Assembly: GCF_018861705.1 (NCBI RefSeq)
Contig: NZ_JAHLEC010000025.1
Span: 1 to 42,885 of the forward strand
Length of the DNA: 42,885 nucleotides
Origin: Clostridium psychrophilum
GTDB taxonomy: Bacteria > Bacillota > Clostridia > Clostridiales > Clostridiaceae
Direction of reading: 5' to 3'
Of this stretch, positions 15,779 through 24,445 are shown one piece after another (position 1 is the stretch's first letter; each line of letters begins with the position of its first letter). Under the pieces are notes generated by a model. That model had not been told where the DNA came from. It was given only the letters and a program-made list of their open reading frames with translations, and did no database searches. The position numbers and the translations under genes were made by a program.

Positions 15779-17141
15779 CACCTGCTTTTCTAAAAGCGTG
15801 TGCAATTTCAAAACTATTGGTTTCCTCATAAATGCACTCATTAAGACCACCTAAATCAACACCCCGTAGATATACATTTCTAAGGTTATTGTTACTTTTT
15901 ATATTAGTTATTCTTATAAATCTATTTTGAGGATTTGTTGTACTAAATACTAATGATTCCTTATCTAACATCTCTAAAGGACGTAGGTTATGCGACGTAA
16001 ATATAAACTGACCTTTACCTTCTTGTTCAATTATTTTTAATAATTCACCTAACAAATATTCAAATATACCAGCATCTAACTCATCAACTATTAGACAAAT
16101 AGACGGGTTATTAAACATCGAAATCAATGTACTTAGAATTGATATTATTTTCTTTATTCCCTCTGATTCATATTTAAGAGGAATTTTTATACCATTTTTA
16201 ATAGAAAGCAACTGTATTTTAATAATTTCTTTCCCATTTTTAGATAATTCATTTCCTAAATTATTAATTTCTAATTGTAAATTAGGAATAATAGTGCTTA
16301 ACACAACATTTAGCTGTTTAATAATTAAGACAGCAATATCATATCTTTTTTTATCTATATTAGATATCCCTGATAAATTGATAGCTATATCTCCACTGGT
16401 TACGCCTGCGTTATTTTCCATTCTAAAACTTAAAGGCATAAAATTAAGGCTTATAGTCGCTGAGTGTTCATTTGTTATTACAAATAAATTTATTCTAGCA
16501 AACCGTTTTATAGAATTAATAATAAAAAAGTAATTTGGATTTGTATCATTGTTTTTAAATATGTCTTCTAGACTATCGTTAAAAATAAAAGATGTCTTTT
16601 CTTTAATTGATAATCTTTTGGTAACTTCAAGATTAAATTCATTTTCTTTATTATTTTTAATCAATTCGTAATAACGAGATTTAGGTAAGATAGAGGCATG
16701 CCCCACATCCCTTAAATATTCTATTATATCTATTTTTCTTTTTTTATTTTCTTCATTTATTTGGGAATAACTTAATTTTTCATTATATAATTCTGCTCCA
16801 ACATCTTTTTTTCTTAAAGAGAATTCATAATATACTAAAAATTTTTGCTGTTTCTTTTCAACATAAAATATAAATTTTAAGGTTGATTTTTCTTCTAGTT
16901 CATATATATAATTTTTAATATCATCCGGTAACTTCTCACCACTTGCTATTATCTTAAACAACCTAAATGCCTCTATTATTGTTGTTTTGCCTGAACCATT
17001 TTGTCCATAAATTCCAACTATATCTGATTTCCCATTATAGTAATTCTTTTGTCTATAACTTAATAAATCGATAGTACCTTTTTGTATATTTTTAAAATTC
17101 GTGAGTTCAATACTTTGTATTCTAATAATTGTATCTTGCAT
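15759..17141 (-). CDS. AAA/ABC-type ATPase (SMC/OLD-like), putative defence sensor
   Basis: A 460-residue P-loop ATPase. The N-terminus IIRIQSIELTNFKNIQKG is the typical start of OLD/RecF-like ATPases. Walker A is GIYGQNGSGKTTIIEAF (about residues 43-59), Walker B is CLIVDELDAG (about 355-364), and FTSHNLRPLEML is the switch histidine. Between them lies a long insert with a possible coiled or dimerisation role. ATG 17141 is preferred because GGGAGTGA stands 6 bases upstream; the in-frame ATG 17156 would include this ribosome site. It overlaps the TOPRIM-like gene, which supports one functional complex. The family is ATP-dependent and usually acts in phage defence or DNA repair. Confidence 0.78.
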   Translation of the reverse strand: MQDTIIRIQSIELTNFKNIQKGTIDLLSYRQKNYYNGKSDIVGIYGQNGSGKTTIIEAFRLFKIIASGEKLPDDIKNYIYELEEKSTLKFIFYVEKKQQKFLVYYEFSLRKKDVGAELYNEKLSYSQINEENKKRKIDIIEYLRDVGHASILPKSRYYELIKNNKENEFNLEVTKRLSIKEKTSFIFNDSLEDIFKNNDTNPNYFFIINSIKRFARINLFVITNEHSATISLNFMPLSFRMENNAGVTSGDIAINLSGISNIDKKRYDIAVLIIKQLNVVLSTIIPNLQLEINNLGNELSKNGKEIIKIQLLSIKNGIKIPLKYESEGIKKIISILSTLISMFNNPSICLIVDELDAGIFEYLLGELLKIIEQEGKGQFIFTSHNLRPLEMLDKESLVFSTTNPQNRFIRITNIKSNNNLRNVYLRGVDLGGLNECIYEETNSFEIAHAFRKAGDVFGEE

Positions 17142-17241
17142 AAAAATCACTCCCATATATACATAACTACATTTACCACTAAAAATTGTTATTATTTTTT
17201 ATTATATTGATACAAAATGTTCTTTTATTCTATTTTTATAT

Positions 17242-17250
17242 ATTATATCA
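17242..17250 (-). promoter_or_regulatory. Extended -10 element before the ATPase operon
   Basis: On the minus strand TGATATAAT (TGnTATAAT) lies about 100 bp upstream of the ATPase start. No good -35 is seen, which fits an extended -10 promoter. A hairpin, ATTACAA (17290-17296) with TTGTAAT (17301-17307), lies just upstream and could be an operator. Confidence 0.45.
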
Positions 17251-17337
17251 CAATTAAAATATATTATTCATAATGCTTTAATCGACACTATTACAATGTT
17301 TTGTAATAAATAGAATTCATTTAATACATATAAATAA

Positions 17338-17382
17338 TATAAGGAGCAAACAATAATTTAGAATTATTATTTACTCCTTATA
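17338..17382. terminator. Stem-loop after the pirin gene
   Basis: ATAAGGAG with CTCCTTAT, AAA with TTT, and AATAATT with AATTATT build a long, twice-bulged stem with a three-base loop. On the minus strand it lies about 70 bases after the pirin stop. The U-tract is poor, so it may be a weak terminator. Confidence 0.6.
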
Positions 17383-17454
17383 TTGCTAATATAGATTAAG
17401 AGTTTATTACCCCACTTTGCTTAAATTAATATGTTTTAAACTTACCCATAGTTT

Positions 17455-18294
17455 TTACTTAACAAATGTCCCATCGTCAATTTCTTTAAATGCTACCTTG
17501 AGTTCCTCTTGTGTATTCATTACAATAGGGCCGCCCCAAGCAATTGGTTCATTTAGCTCAACTCCTGCGAACAAAAAGAAACGAAGTCCTTTACCAGTTG
17601 CTCTAACTGATAGCTCATCACCATCATTGAAAAGAACCGCCCTTTTACTAGAAATCGGATTATCATCAGACTCCTCAAATAGACCTTCACCATCTACAAT
17701 ATATATAAATAAATTTTTATCTTTTATTGTCTGTAATTTCCATTGAGCTCCAGGTTTCATATCTACATCCAAAAATTGCATTTTTACGTATTCGCCTTGA
17801 ACTGCCCCTAAATTACCTTTATAATCTCCAGAAATAATTTTTATACTGCAACCGTCCTCCTCAATTTTAGGAATCATATTTGCTTTGATATCTCTATACT
17901 TAGGAGTTGCCATTTTATTTTTTTGTGGTAAATTAAGCCAAAGCTGAATGCCAAGCATCCTTTCGCTTGGTAGTGGCATTTCTTGATGAAGTATACCACT
18001 ACCTGCTGTCATCCATTGGCAGCATCCATCTAATATGTTACCTTTGTTACCTATGTTATCCATATGCTCAATATTTCCACTTATTAAATAAGTAACAGTC
18101 TCAATTCCCCTATGTGGATGCCATGGAAAACCTTTAGTATAATCAGATGAATCATATGAATCAAAGGCATCGAGCATCAAAAAAGGATCAAATTCTTTTA
18201 CATCCGGTGCACTAATAACCCTAACAAGTTTAACTCCCGCTCCATCATATTGAGCGCTTCCGGTTACTACCTTACGTATTGTCATAGTTTTCAT
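17455..18294 (-). CDS. Pirin-family cupin protein
   Basis: A 279-residue bicupin. The N-terminal metal-binding set is intact: WHPHRGIETVTYLISG (HxH, about residues 58-73) and GSGILHQEMP (His and Glu, about 98-107). The C-terminal cupin contains the conserved AIAWGGPIVMNTQEEL end. Bacterial pirins bind iron and some have quercetinase activity or bind metabolic enzymes; the role here is unknown. ATG follows GGGAGAAT. It lies 44 bases after the glutathione peroxidase gene on the same strand, so the two may form an oxidative-stress unit from the promoter at 18903-18931. In Bacillus, LmrA-like repressors also control a pirin-like quercetinase, but no such operator is seen here. Confidence 0.88.
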   Translation of the reverse strand: MKTMTIRKVVTGSAQYDGAGVKLVRVISAPDVKEFDPFLMLDAFDSYDSSDYTKGFPWHPHRGIETVTYLISGNIEHMDNIGNKGNILDGCCQWMTAGSGILHQEMPLPSERMLGIQLWLNLPQKNKMATPKYRDIKANMIPKIEEDGCSIKIISGDYKGNLGAVQGEYVKMQFLDVDMKPGAQWKLQTIKDKNLFIYIVDGEGLFEESDDNPISSKRAVLFNDGDELSVRATGKGLRFFLFAGVELNEPIAWGGPIVMNTQEELKVAFKEIDDGTFVK

Positions 18295-18338
18295 AATATT
18301 CTCCCTACCTACTTAATTAACAAAATATACGGATTTTT

Positions 18339-18818
18339 TTATTTATTTAATAAATTTTCAATATCAGTTTTTATCTTTGCTGGTGCTACCGTTGGCGCAT
18401 ATCTCTTAATTACATTTCCCTCTGTATCTATTAAAAATTTAGTAAAGTTCCATTTTATTTCTTTACCTAAAAAACCTTTTTCTTCATTCTTCAAAAATTT
18501 ATACAAAGGATGTGCATTTTGTCCATTTACCTCTATCTTTTCAAACATAGTAAAACTAACACCATAATTTAATAAACAAAACTGTTGAATTTCTTCATTA
18601 CTTCCCGAATCTTGGTTTGCAAATTGATTGCAAGGGAATCCTAATATTTCAAAACCTCTCTCATTGTATTCTTTATATAATTCTTCAAGTCCTTTAAATT
18701 GAGGTGTTAATCCACATTTACTTGCAGTATTTACAACTAAAACTACCTCACCCCTGTAGTTCTCCATCTGTATATCTTTACCATCCATTTCCTTTGCAGC
18801 AAAATCATAAAATTTCAT
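18339..18818 (-). CDS. Glutathione peroxidase family thiol peroxidase
   Basis: A 159-residue cytoplasmic peroxidase that reduces hydroperoxides, in bacteria usually with thioredoxin. The peroxidatic cysteine is in [12 protein letters not shown] (about residue 36; Cys, not selenocysteine). The conserved [12 protein letters not shown] block (about 60-71) and the [10 protein letters not shown] block (about 121-130) supply the Gln, Trp and Asn of the catalytic tetrad. ATG follows AGGGAGG. A full consensus promoter lies about 85 bp upstream. It fits a defence against oxygen in an anaerobe. Confidence 0.93.
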   Translation of the reverse strand: MKFYDFAAKEMDGKDIQMENYRGEVVLVVNTASKCGLTPQFKGLEELYKEYNERGFEILGFPCNQFANQDSGSNEEIQQFCLLNYGVSFTMFEKIEVNGQNAHPLYKFLKNEEKGFLGKEIKWNFTKFLIDTEGNVIKRYAPTVAPAKIKTDIENLLNK

Positions 18819-18902
18819 ACTTATTACCTCCCTCTAACACTAGTTTTGTTAAATTTAGTTTTATATAATTTAATTTTATTCAATTTAATTTATCATAATA
18901 TT

Positions 18903-18931
18903 ATTATATGTTTAATTATTTTTATTGTCAA
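18903..18931 (-). promoter_or_regulatory. Promoter of the glutathione peroxidase gene
   Basis: On the minus strand TTGACA (plus 18926-18931), a 17-bp spacer and TATAAT (18903-18908) match consensus exactly. The -10 region lies in the imperfect palindrome CATAATATTATTATATG, which faintly resembles a PerR/Fur-type box. The rest of 18819-19209 is AT-rich, with one small hairpin (AACGAC with GTCGTT near 19006-19030) and no gene. Confidence 0.75.
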
Positions 18932-19209
18932 TCTAAATTTCGTTACATTTTGCTATTTTTTACATATAAATATATTAAATCATCTCCTGGGTCGATGTTG
19001 TATAACGACTTTCCTTCTAAACTGTCGTTAAAGAAAAAAAGCATTAACTCTTTATTTATAAGACTTAACACTTTTTAAATTAAATTAAATTCATTTCTAT
19101 TATATGAAACTATCATTAATTGATGCATCATTTGGCTATAATAAATTTATACAATTTACTACCTAATTATAAAAACTTTTTTTCTATATCAAAGTATATA
19201 ATATTTAAT

Positions 19210-19638
19210 TTACTCATTTTCCCCTTTTAATATTAAGTTAAGCTCATCTATAGCTAAAATCATTTTCTTAGCTTTTAGAGGTGCTAGCTTGCCAACAACC
19301 ACCTCATTAACTCTATCATTAATGCAAGCTACGTCAATACACTTCAAACATTGATTGGGTATAGATAATTCTACTATTCTTCTATTTTCCTTTGGTATTT
19401 TCCGTAACACATATCCTCTATTTACAAGTTGATCCACTATCCTCGAAACTGAGCTTTTAGGAAGCTCTATTTTTCCACTAAGTTCATTAAGAGATAAAAC
19501 TTTTTTTTCATATAACTCTAGCATTATCATCATTTCAGGTACTGAGATGTCAAACTCATAAGCTATAGATTTTAAACATCCCTGGATAGATTTAAATAAT
19601 GATATTAATTTTTCAGCACAACTACCTGAATAACACAT
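19210..19638 (-). CDS. MarR-family transcriptional regulator
   Basis: A 142-residue winged-helix regulator. The DNA-binding core is LSLNELSGKIELPKSSVSRIVDQLVNRGYVLRKIPKENRR (about residues 48-87). The N-terminus MCYSGSCAEKL and a mid-protein CLKCIDVAC contain five cysteines, which could sense redox state or metal; that is inference. It starts 14 bases after the EFR1 ferredoxin gene, so it is cotranscribed and may control it through the repeats at 20470-20494. ATG follows GGAGGAAG. Confidence 0.87.
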   Translation of the reverse strand: MCYSGSCAEKLISLFKSIQGCLKSIAYEFDISVPEMMIMLELYEKKVLSLNELSGKIELPKSSVSRIVDQLVNRGYVLRKIPKENRRIVELSIPNQCLKCIDVACINDRVNEVVVGKLAPLKAKKMILAIDELNLILKGENE

Positions 19639-19652
19639 AATGACACTTCCTC

Positions 19653-20429
19653 CTATAGATGAAATAACTCTTCCACCGATATATCTGGATGATGATAACG
19701 CCCTCTTTTTACTGTTACCTTTTTATATTGAATTGACTTTTGTGGACACCATTGCATACATGCAAGACATTGCTCACATTTATGTTGCCATTGTGGTTTG
19801 CCTTTATTCATAATTATATTATTCGCAGGACACACCTTTACGCAAGTGCCACAACCATTACAGTTTTTATTAGTCCAAAATTTTTCATCTTTTTTATAAG
19901 GCTCAAAACTACTATAAATCATTCCGCCAATAGTCCTTCTTAAATTTTCTCCTAATCCGCTAAATTTAACTATTTCATTATTTTCAATGCTTTTAACAAT
20001 CTTAGTGATTTTTTCTTTCTCATCTTCAAAACATTTTTTTTGCTTTTCATCTGAAAAAGGTGCATAAATAACTTGATAATTTCCTGGCATCTTCATTTTA
20101 AATTCTGCACTAAGTTTTACTCCCTTGTTAGTTAATAACTTTTCTAATTGAATTATAGAAGCACCTGCTGCTGCTCCAAACGTTACCACAGTATAAACAT
20201 ATGCATCTATTGGGATTTCAACAGTTTCAATGAACTCTTTAACTAAAAGGGGTATTCCCGAAGCATATACTGGAAAAACAATGCCGATTTTGTTTGATGT
20301 TGCTTTATTAAACTCAATATTTTTTTTACATATTTGTATGATTTCTGTGTCTTTTAATCCAGACGCAATATCCTTTGCTACCTTTAAAGAATTACCCGTA
20401 CCACTAAAGCAGTAAATTGTTGACTTCAT
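19653..20429 (-). CDS. EFR1-type flavodoxin-ferredoxin fusion protein
   Basis: A 258-residue electron carrier. The N-terminal flavodoxin-like domain has the phosphate loop FSGTGNSLKVAKDI (about residues 8-21). The C-terminal domain carries two [4Fe-4S] cluster motifs: CNGCGTCVKVCP (about 189-200) and CEQCLACMQWCP (about 218-229). This is the clostridial EFR1 family; its partners are not established. It is the first gene of a two-gene operon with a MarR regulator 14 bases downstream. The promoter at 20505-20533 is clear. Confidence 0.88.
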   Translation of the reverse strand: MKSTIYCFSGTGNSLKVAKDIASGLKDTEIIQICKKNIEFNKATSNKIGIVFPVYASGIPLLVKEFIETVEIPIDAYVYTVVTFGAAAGASIIQLEKLLTNKGVKLSAEFKMKMPGNYQVIYAPFSDEKQKKCFEDEKEKITKIVKSIENNEIVKFSGLGENLRRTIGGMIYSSFEPYKKDEKFWTNKNCNGCGTCVKVCPANNIIMNKGKPQWQHKCEQCLACMQWCPQKSIQYKKVTVKRGRYHHPDISVEELFHL

Positions 20430-20469
20430 ATTTTAACACTCCTATATTAATTTTATTTTATTTTAATTA

Positions 20470-20494
20470 AAACAATTCCATATGAAACAGTTCC
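20470..20494 (-). promoter_or_regulatory. Direct repeats, possible MarR operator
   Basis: On the minus strand GGAACTGTTT and GGAATTGTTT occur 15 bases apart around CATATG, between the promoter and the EFR1 start. The cotranscribed MarR protein is the natural candidate to bind here. Confidence 0.4.
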
Positions 20495-20504
20495 ACTATA
20501 TATA

Positions 20505-20533
20505 ATAATATTGTATATAATGTTTACTGTCAA
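20505..20533 (-). promoter_or_regulatory. Promoter of the EFR1-marR operon
   Basis: On the minus strand TTGACA (plus 20528-20533), a 17-bp spacer and TATTAT (20505-20510). The start point falls just before the direct repeats. Confidence 0.65.
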
Positions 20534-20735
20534 TATGTTAGAAAACAAAAGCAGTTACACTTATTGCAATATTAAGTTTAATATAAATTTATATATTTTT
20601 ATCATTAAGCAAGCCTAATTGATTATTTTTTATAACTAAAAAAAGACATAATATAGTATAATAGAATACATATAATCATAAGAATATAAAAGTTATGACG
20701 TTATATCTTTATTATTAATTGTTAGGAGGATTATT

Positions 20736-21422
20736 TTAAAAAGTAAATTTTATTTAGGAATCATATTCATACTAATTGGTATTAACGTAATATTTAAGCA
20801 ACTAGGACTTTGGGATCTAAGTAACTTTATATCAACTTGGTGGCCACTTTTACTTATAGGCGTTGGGGCCAATCAGTTAAGTAGAAAACCTATTTCTAAG
20901 ACTTCAGGTGTTACTTTGCTTGTGCTTGGTATATTATTTCAAATGAGGGAACTAAATATTATTAGTGTCAGTCTAATGCAATTTTTTTGGCCTGCAATAA
21001 TTATAGCTATTGGTATATCAATGTTATTTCCTAGATCTTTTAAAAAAGAGAATTATAATCAATTTCACAAAAGAGAAGTAGACCAAGATATTGTGGATAA
21101 CTTAGCCGTTTTCTCGGGAGTTAATAGCAGCAATAGCTCTAAAAACTTTAGGGGTGGTAGCCTTGTTGCTATCTTTGGTGGTATTGACATGGATTTGAGT
21201 AATTCCACTCTTTTAAATGATGGTGCCAGAATGGATATAACAGCTGCATTTGGTGGAATAAAAATAATAGTTCCTAAAGATTGGACAGTTGTAATAAATG
21301 GCATTCCTTTATTTGGTGGATGGTCCAATAAAACCGGCAACAAAAATTGTATTAATCCAGATGCGCCAGTTTTAACACTACATTGTTTTGTAGCTTTTGG
21401 TGGAGTAGAAATAAAGAATTAA
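20736..21422 (+). CDS. LiaF-like membrane protein with a TTA at the expected start
   Basis: The frame encodes about 228 residues. Short hydrophobic helices come first (FYLGIIFILIGINVIF; WWPLLLIGVGANQL; LLVLGILFQM; FFWPAIIIAIGISMLF), a layout like DUF5668. The C-terminal domain, like that of LiaF and cell-wall-active antibiotic response proteins, follows: GGSLVAIFGGIDMDLSN and FGGIKIIVPKDWTVVINGIPLFGGW. LiaF-type proteins act in envelope-stress signalling. A perfect AGGAGG (20724-20729) points at position 20736, where the codon is TTA, not TTG or ATG. ATT codons at 20730 and 20733 are in frame but too close. The next normal starts (TTG 20916, ATG 20943) lack ribosome sites and would drop most membrane helices. 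Either the start has mutated or a rare codon is used. Confidence 0.65.
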   Translation, partial: LKSKFYLGIIFILIGINVIFKQLGLWDLSNFISTWWPLLLIGVGANQLSRKPISKTSGVTLLVLGILFQMRELNIISVSLMQFFWPAIIIAIGISMLFPRSFKKENYNQFHKREVDQDIVDNLAVFSGVNSSNSSKNFRGGSLVAIFGGIDMDLSNSTLLNDGARMDITAAFGGIKIIVPKDWTVVINGIPLFGGWSNKTGNKNCINPDAPVLTLHCFVAFGGVEIKN

Positions 21423-21429
21423 AATAAAT

Positions 21430-21476
21430 AAGGATGTAGGCCTTTTCTTTTACAAAAAAGTCCTACATCCTTTTAC
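21430..21476. terminator. Bidirectional terminator between the LiaF-like and hydrogenase genes
   Basis: AAGGATGTAGG (21430-21440) pairs perfectly with CCTACATCCTT (21462-21472), with an inner CTTTT/AAAAG helix, between convergent genes. Confidence 0.88.
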
Positions 21477-21486
21477 AAATCAAATA

Positions 21487-22962
21487 TTATTTAAACATGA
21501 AATTTTTGCCACGATGCATGTCAATTTTCTCTATTTTTATTGATTTAATTAAGTCATTAACATTCTCTTCTAAAGCTAACTTTCCATATTTATTTACTTC
21601 ATTTTTATCTTTAAGGCCATGTCTAAGAGAAGCCGCTCCCCCTACGCATCCACCTTCGCATGCCATTCCTTCAATAAAATTACCATTTGACCTGTTAAAT
21701 TTCAATAGTTTCAAAGCTTTTTCACATTCAATTAGGCCATCACAACTAATAGGTTTAAATTCAACCAAAGTTTCTTTAGTGTCAACTAAGTGTTGTACCG
21801 CTTCCGTAAGTCCCCCTGTCCTAGCAAAAATTCTTCCATAAATAGAAGCATTGTTTAAGGGAAGTTCCTCGCATTCTTCAAGATTTATTTCAAACGCATC
21901 GAGCATTGCTTGAACCTCTTCAAAAGTTAACACATAATCAGTGATTCCTTTTATATCAGCTTGCTTTATTTCCATTTTTTTAGCTGTACATGGTCCAATA
22001 AATACGACCTTAGCCAAAGGGTCAGCCTTTTTAATTAATCTAGAAATTGCTATCATCGGAGAAACTGTACTTGAAACATGTTTAGCAAGCTCTGGATAAT
22101 TTTTTCTAATATATGAAACAAAAGCGGGGCAACAAGAACTTGTCATCGTTTTAATTTCCTCAATGGTTTCTATAAATTCTTTTGTTTCATTTTGTACAAC
22201 CATATCTGCACCAATAGCTACTTCTATAACATCATAAAAGCCCATTTTTTTTATACCTGCTACTACTTGTCCTAGTTTAGCATATGTAAATTGACTAGCA
22301 ATTGCAGGTGCAATGACAGCATATACATGCACATCATTATTTTCTTTTGATTTTAATAATTTATTAGTAACATCTACTACTGATGATTTATCCATAATTG
22401 CACCAAAAGGACATTGATAAACACACGAACCACATTGTATACATTTTTCATCATCTATTATAGCCTTTTTATTTTCATCAAAACTTAAGGCACCTGCCTT
22501 GCAAGCCCTCCTACAAGGCCTCATAACATCGGATATTGCATTATATGGACAAGCATTTTTACATTTACCGCATTCAATACATTTATTTGGATTAATATAA
22601 GATCTTTTGTTTATGGATTGAATTGCACCTACAGGGCATGCTTGAATACATTTATGTGTTAAACATCCTCTACATGCTTCAGTAACTGAAAATCGTTGAA
22701 TTGGACATTCATCGCAAGCGCTGTTTATTACTTGAATAACATTTTTATTCTTTTTATTTCCACCCATTGCAATTTCTATTCGTTCGCCTATAATGGCTCT
22801 TTCCTTATGAATGCAACAACGAGTCCTTGGTTTAGGCCCTGGTACAAGCACCTTAAATAAATTTTTATGTTCTTTATCTAATGTTCCTTTAATTGTAAGT
22901 TTGACTACCTCTCTTATTACCTCATATTTTATAAGTTGTATATCATTATCAAAAGTCTTCAA
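21487..22962 (-). CDS. [FeFe]-hydrogenase, group B type, with N-terminal ferredoxin domains
   Basis: A 491-residue iron-only hydrogenase that makes or senses H2. The N-terminal half holds several cysteine clusters: CDECPIQRF, CRGCLTHKCIQACP, CIECGKCKNACP and CIQCGSCVYQCP, the last two typical [4Fe-4S] motifs. The H-cluster motifs are TSSCCPAFV (L1), FIGPCTAKKMEI (L2) and EGMACEGGCVGG (L3, ExMxCxxGCxxG), so all four cluster cysteines are present. The L1-L3 spelling fits group B rather than the bifurcating group A enzymes. TTG 22962 is taken as start, 11 bases after AGGAG; upstream in-frame codons to 23010 include this ribosome site. It is a single gene. HydG at 2.5 kb would serve its maturation. 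Confidence 0.9.
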   Translation of the reverse strand: MKTFDNDIQLIKYEVIREVVKLTIKGTLDKEHKNLFKVLVPGPKPRTRCCIHKERAIIGERIEIAMGGNKKNKNVIQVINSACDECPIQRFSVTEACRGCLTHKCIQACPVGAIQSINKRSYINPNKCIECGKCKNACPYNAISDVMRPCRRACKAGALSFDENKKAIIDDEKCIQCGSCVYQCPFGAIMDKSSVVDVTNKLLKSKENNDVHVYAVIAPAIASQFTYAKLGQVVAGIKKMGFYDVIEVAIGADMVVQNETKEFIETIEEIKTMTSSCCPAFVSYIRKNYPELAKHVSSTVSPMIAISRLIKKADPLAKVVFIGPCTAKKMEIKQADIKGITDYVLTFEEVQAMLDAFEINLEECEELPLNNASIYGRIFARTGGLTEAVQHLVDTKETLVEFKPISCDGLIECEKALKLLKFNRSNGNFIEGMACEGGCVGGAASLRHGLKDKNEVNKYGKLALEENVNDLIKSIKIEKIDMHRGKNFMFK

Positions 22963-23298
22963 ATTTATCACTTCTCCTATTTTTAAAATCTTAATCCTTA
23001 AAAACCGCAAAAAACAAGAGATGTTTTTCCTATAATTAGAATAACTTAATATTCGCTATTAACATTTACTTATTATAATTTATATCAAATGCCTCTTAGA
23101 AATCTTGCAATTAGCATCTAATGCTAATATATAGTAATAGTTAACGTTATCATATAGGATATTTGCAGTAATATTCTAATTACAATAGAATAATACCATA
23201 TTGTTAATAAATTATCAAGGAAAGACTATTAGGATTTTAGAAATAATAAAAATTTAACACTAACTAACAACATAGTTATACATCATTAATTTATACTA
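22963..23298. other. Upstream region of the hydrogenase gene
   Basis: AT-rich, with no coding frame. It contains TAGCATTAGATGCTA (a 6-bp stem, near 23110 on the minus strand) and a T-rich minus-strand run TTGTTTTTTGCGGTTTTTAA just before the ribosome site. A clear promoter could not be placed. Confidence 0.4.
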
Positions 23299-23340
23299 AA
23301 AAAAACGAGTAAATTTCATTAAGAAATTCACTCGTTTTTT
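23299..23340 (-). terminator. Terminator of the ara operon after galM
   Basis: AAAAAACGAGT and ACTCGTTTTTT form the base of a long stem continued by AATTTC and GAAATT, around an ATTAA loop. It lies 10 bases after the galM stop. Confidence 0.9.
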
Positions 23341-23350
23341 AACAACCATA

Positions 23351-24403
23351 TTATCTTGTTGAAAATTTAAATATAGTTGAGTTATTATATTCGTCTCCCA
23401 CCCTTAATATTGGTGATGGAAAATGTTTATGTTTTAATGAGTTAGGAAAGTATTGAGTCTCAAAACATAATCCGCTATGGTTTGAATAATTAGCACCATC
23501 CTTACAATTTTTACTTTCATATATAAAATTACCAGTATAAAATTGTATTCCAGGCTCAGTAGTATAAACGTCGAGAACTCTTCCACTAGAAGCATCAAAT
23601 GCTTCAGCAGCTTTTTCTTCATCCTTATTAAGTATCCAATTATGATCATAACCATGTGCAAACTCTATCTGCTGATATTTGCTATTAATTCCATTTTCCA
23701 CTGGAGTTAACTTTGTGAAATCCATTGGTGTATTAAATACACTTTCAATTTCACCAGTTGGGATACTATTTTTATCATTTATCGTAAACTTGTCCGCATT
23801 AATCATAACCTCATCTTTAAGGATATTTCCTGATCCTTGACCTGATAGGTTAAAATAAGAATGGTTTGTTAAATTTACTACAGTATCTTTGTCTGTTGTT
23901 GCAAAATAACCAATTTTAAGTGCATTATCGTCAGTTAGTGTATATGTGACTTTAACATTAAGATTTCCTGGATAACCTTCCTCACCGTCAACACTAAAGT
24001 AACCAAGATTTAAACACTCATTTTGTCCTTTTGTAGATATCTCAGCTGTCCATACAACCTTATCAAAACCAATAAGTCCTCCGTGAATATGATTTTCACC
24101 TTCATTTTTAGTTACCTTATATTCAGTACTATTGATTATAAATCTAGAGTCTTCAATTCTATTTGCATGTCGCCCTATGATTGCACCAAAATATAGTTTG
24201 TTTGCAATATAATCATCAAGTTTATCATACCCTAACACAACATCATCAAGTTTACCTAATCGATCAGGTACTATAATTGATGTTATCGTAGCACCATAAT
24301 TCATGACTTTAACAACCATACCTTTACTATTACTTAATGTAAACATGTCAACTTCTTTGCCATCTGGCGTTTTTCCAAAATATTTTTTTGTAATACTCAT
24401 CAT
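23351..24403 (-). CDS. galM: Aldose 1-epimerase (mutarotase)
   Basis: A 350-residue cytoplasmic enzyme that equilibrates alpha and beta anomers of aldoses, here probably arabinose. Family marks: GRHANRIEDSRF (about residues 77-88), the catalytic His in NLTNHSYFNLSGQG (about 174-187), GYDHNWIL and the catalytic Glu in LCFETQYFPNS (about 315-325). The length is typical. GGGAG lies 6 bases before ATG 24403. It lies downstream of the arabinose genes and the transaldolase remnant, but it has its own consensus promoter at 24446-24474, so it can be expressed without the ara operon. Confidence 0.93.
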   Translation of the reverse strand: MMSITKKYFGKTPDGKEVDMFTLSNSKGMVVKVMNYGATITSIIVPDRLGKLDDVVLGYDKLDDYIANKLYFGAIIGRHANRIEDSRFIINSTEYKVTKNEGENHIHGGLIGFDKVVWTAEISTKGQNECLNLGYFSVDGEEGYPGNLNVKVTYTLTDDNALKIGYFATTDKDTVVNLTNHSYFNLSGQGSGNILKDEVMINADKFTINDKNSIPTGEIESVFNTPMDFTKLTPVENGINSKYQQIEFAHGYDHNWILNKDEEKAAEAFDASSGRVLDVYTTEPGIQFYTGNFIYESKNCKDGANYSNHSGLCFETQYFPNSLKHKHFPSPILRVGDEYNNSTIFKFSTR

Positions 24404-24445
24404 TTACCACTCCCTTGATAATTAACTTTTACCTTCGTTAATATC

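Noticed and set aside
15074-17141. Calling the ATPase-TOPRIM pair PARIS or Gabija
   Set aside because: No DUF4435-like motif spelling could be recognised in the second protein, and there is no UvrD-type helicase. Naming a type would need a profile search.
18903-18931. PerR box in the glutathione peroxidase promoter
   Set aside because: The palindrome at the -10 matches a PerR box only in one half, and AT-rich promoters produce such likeness by chance.
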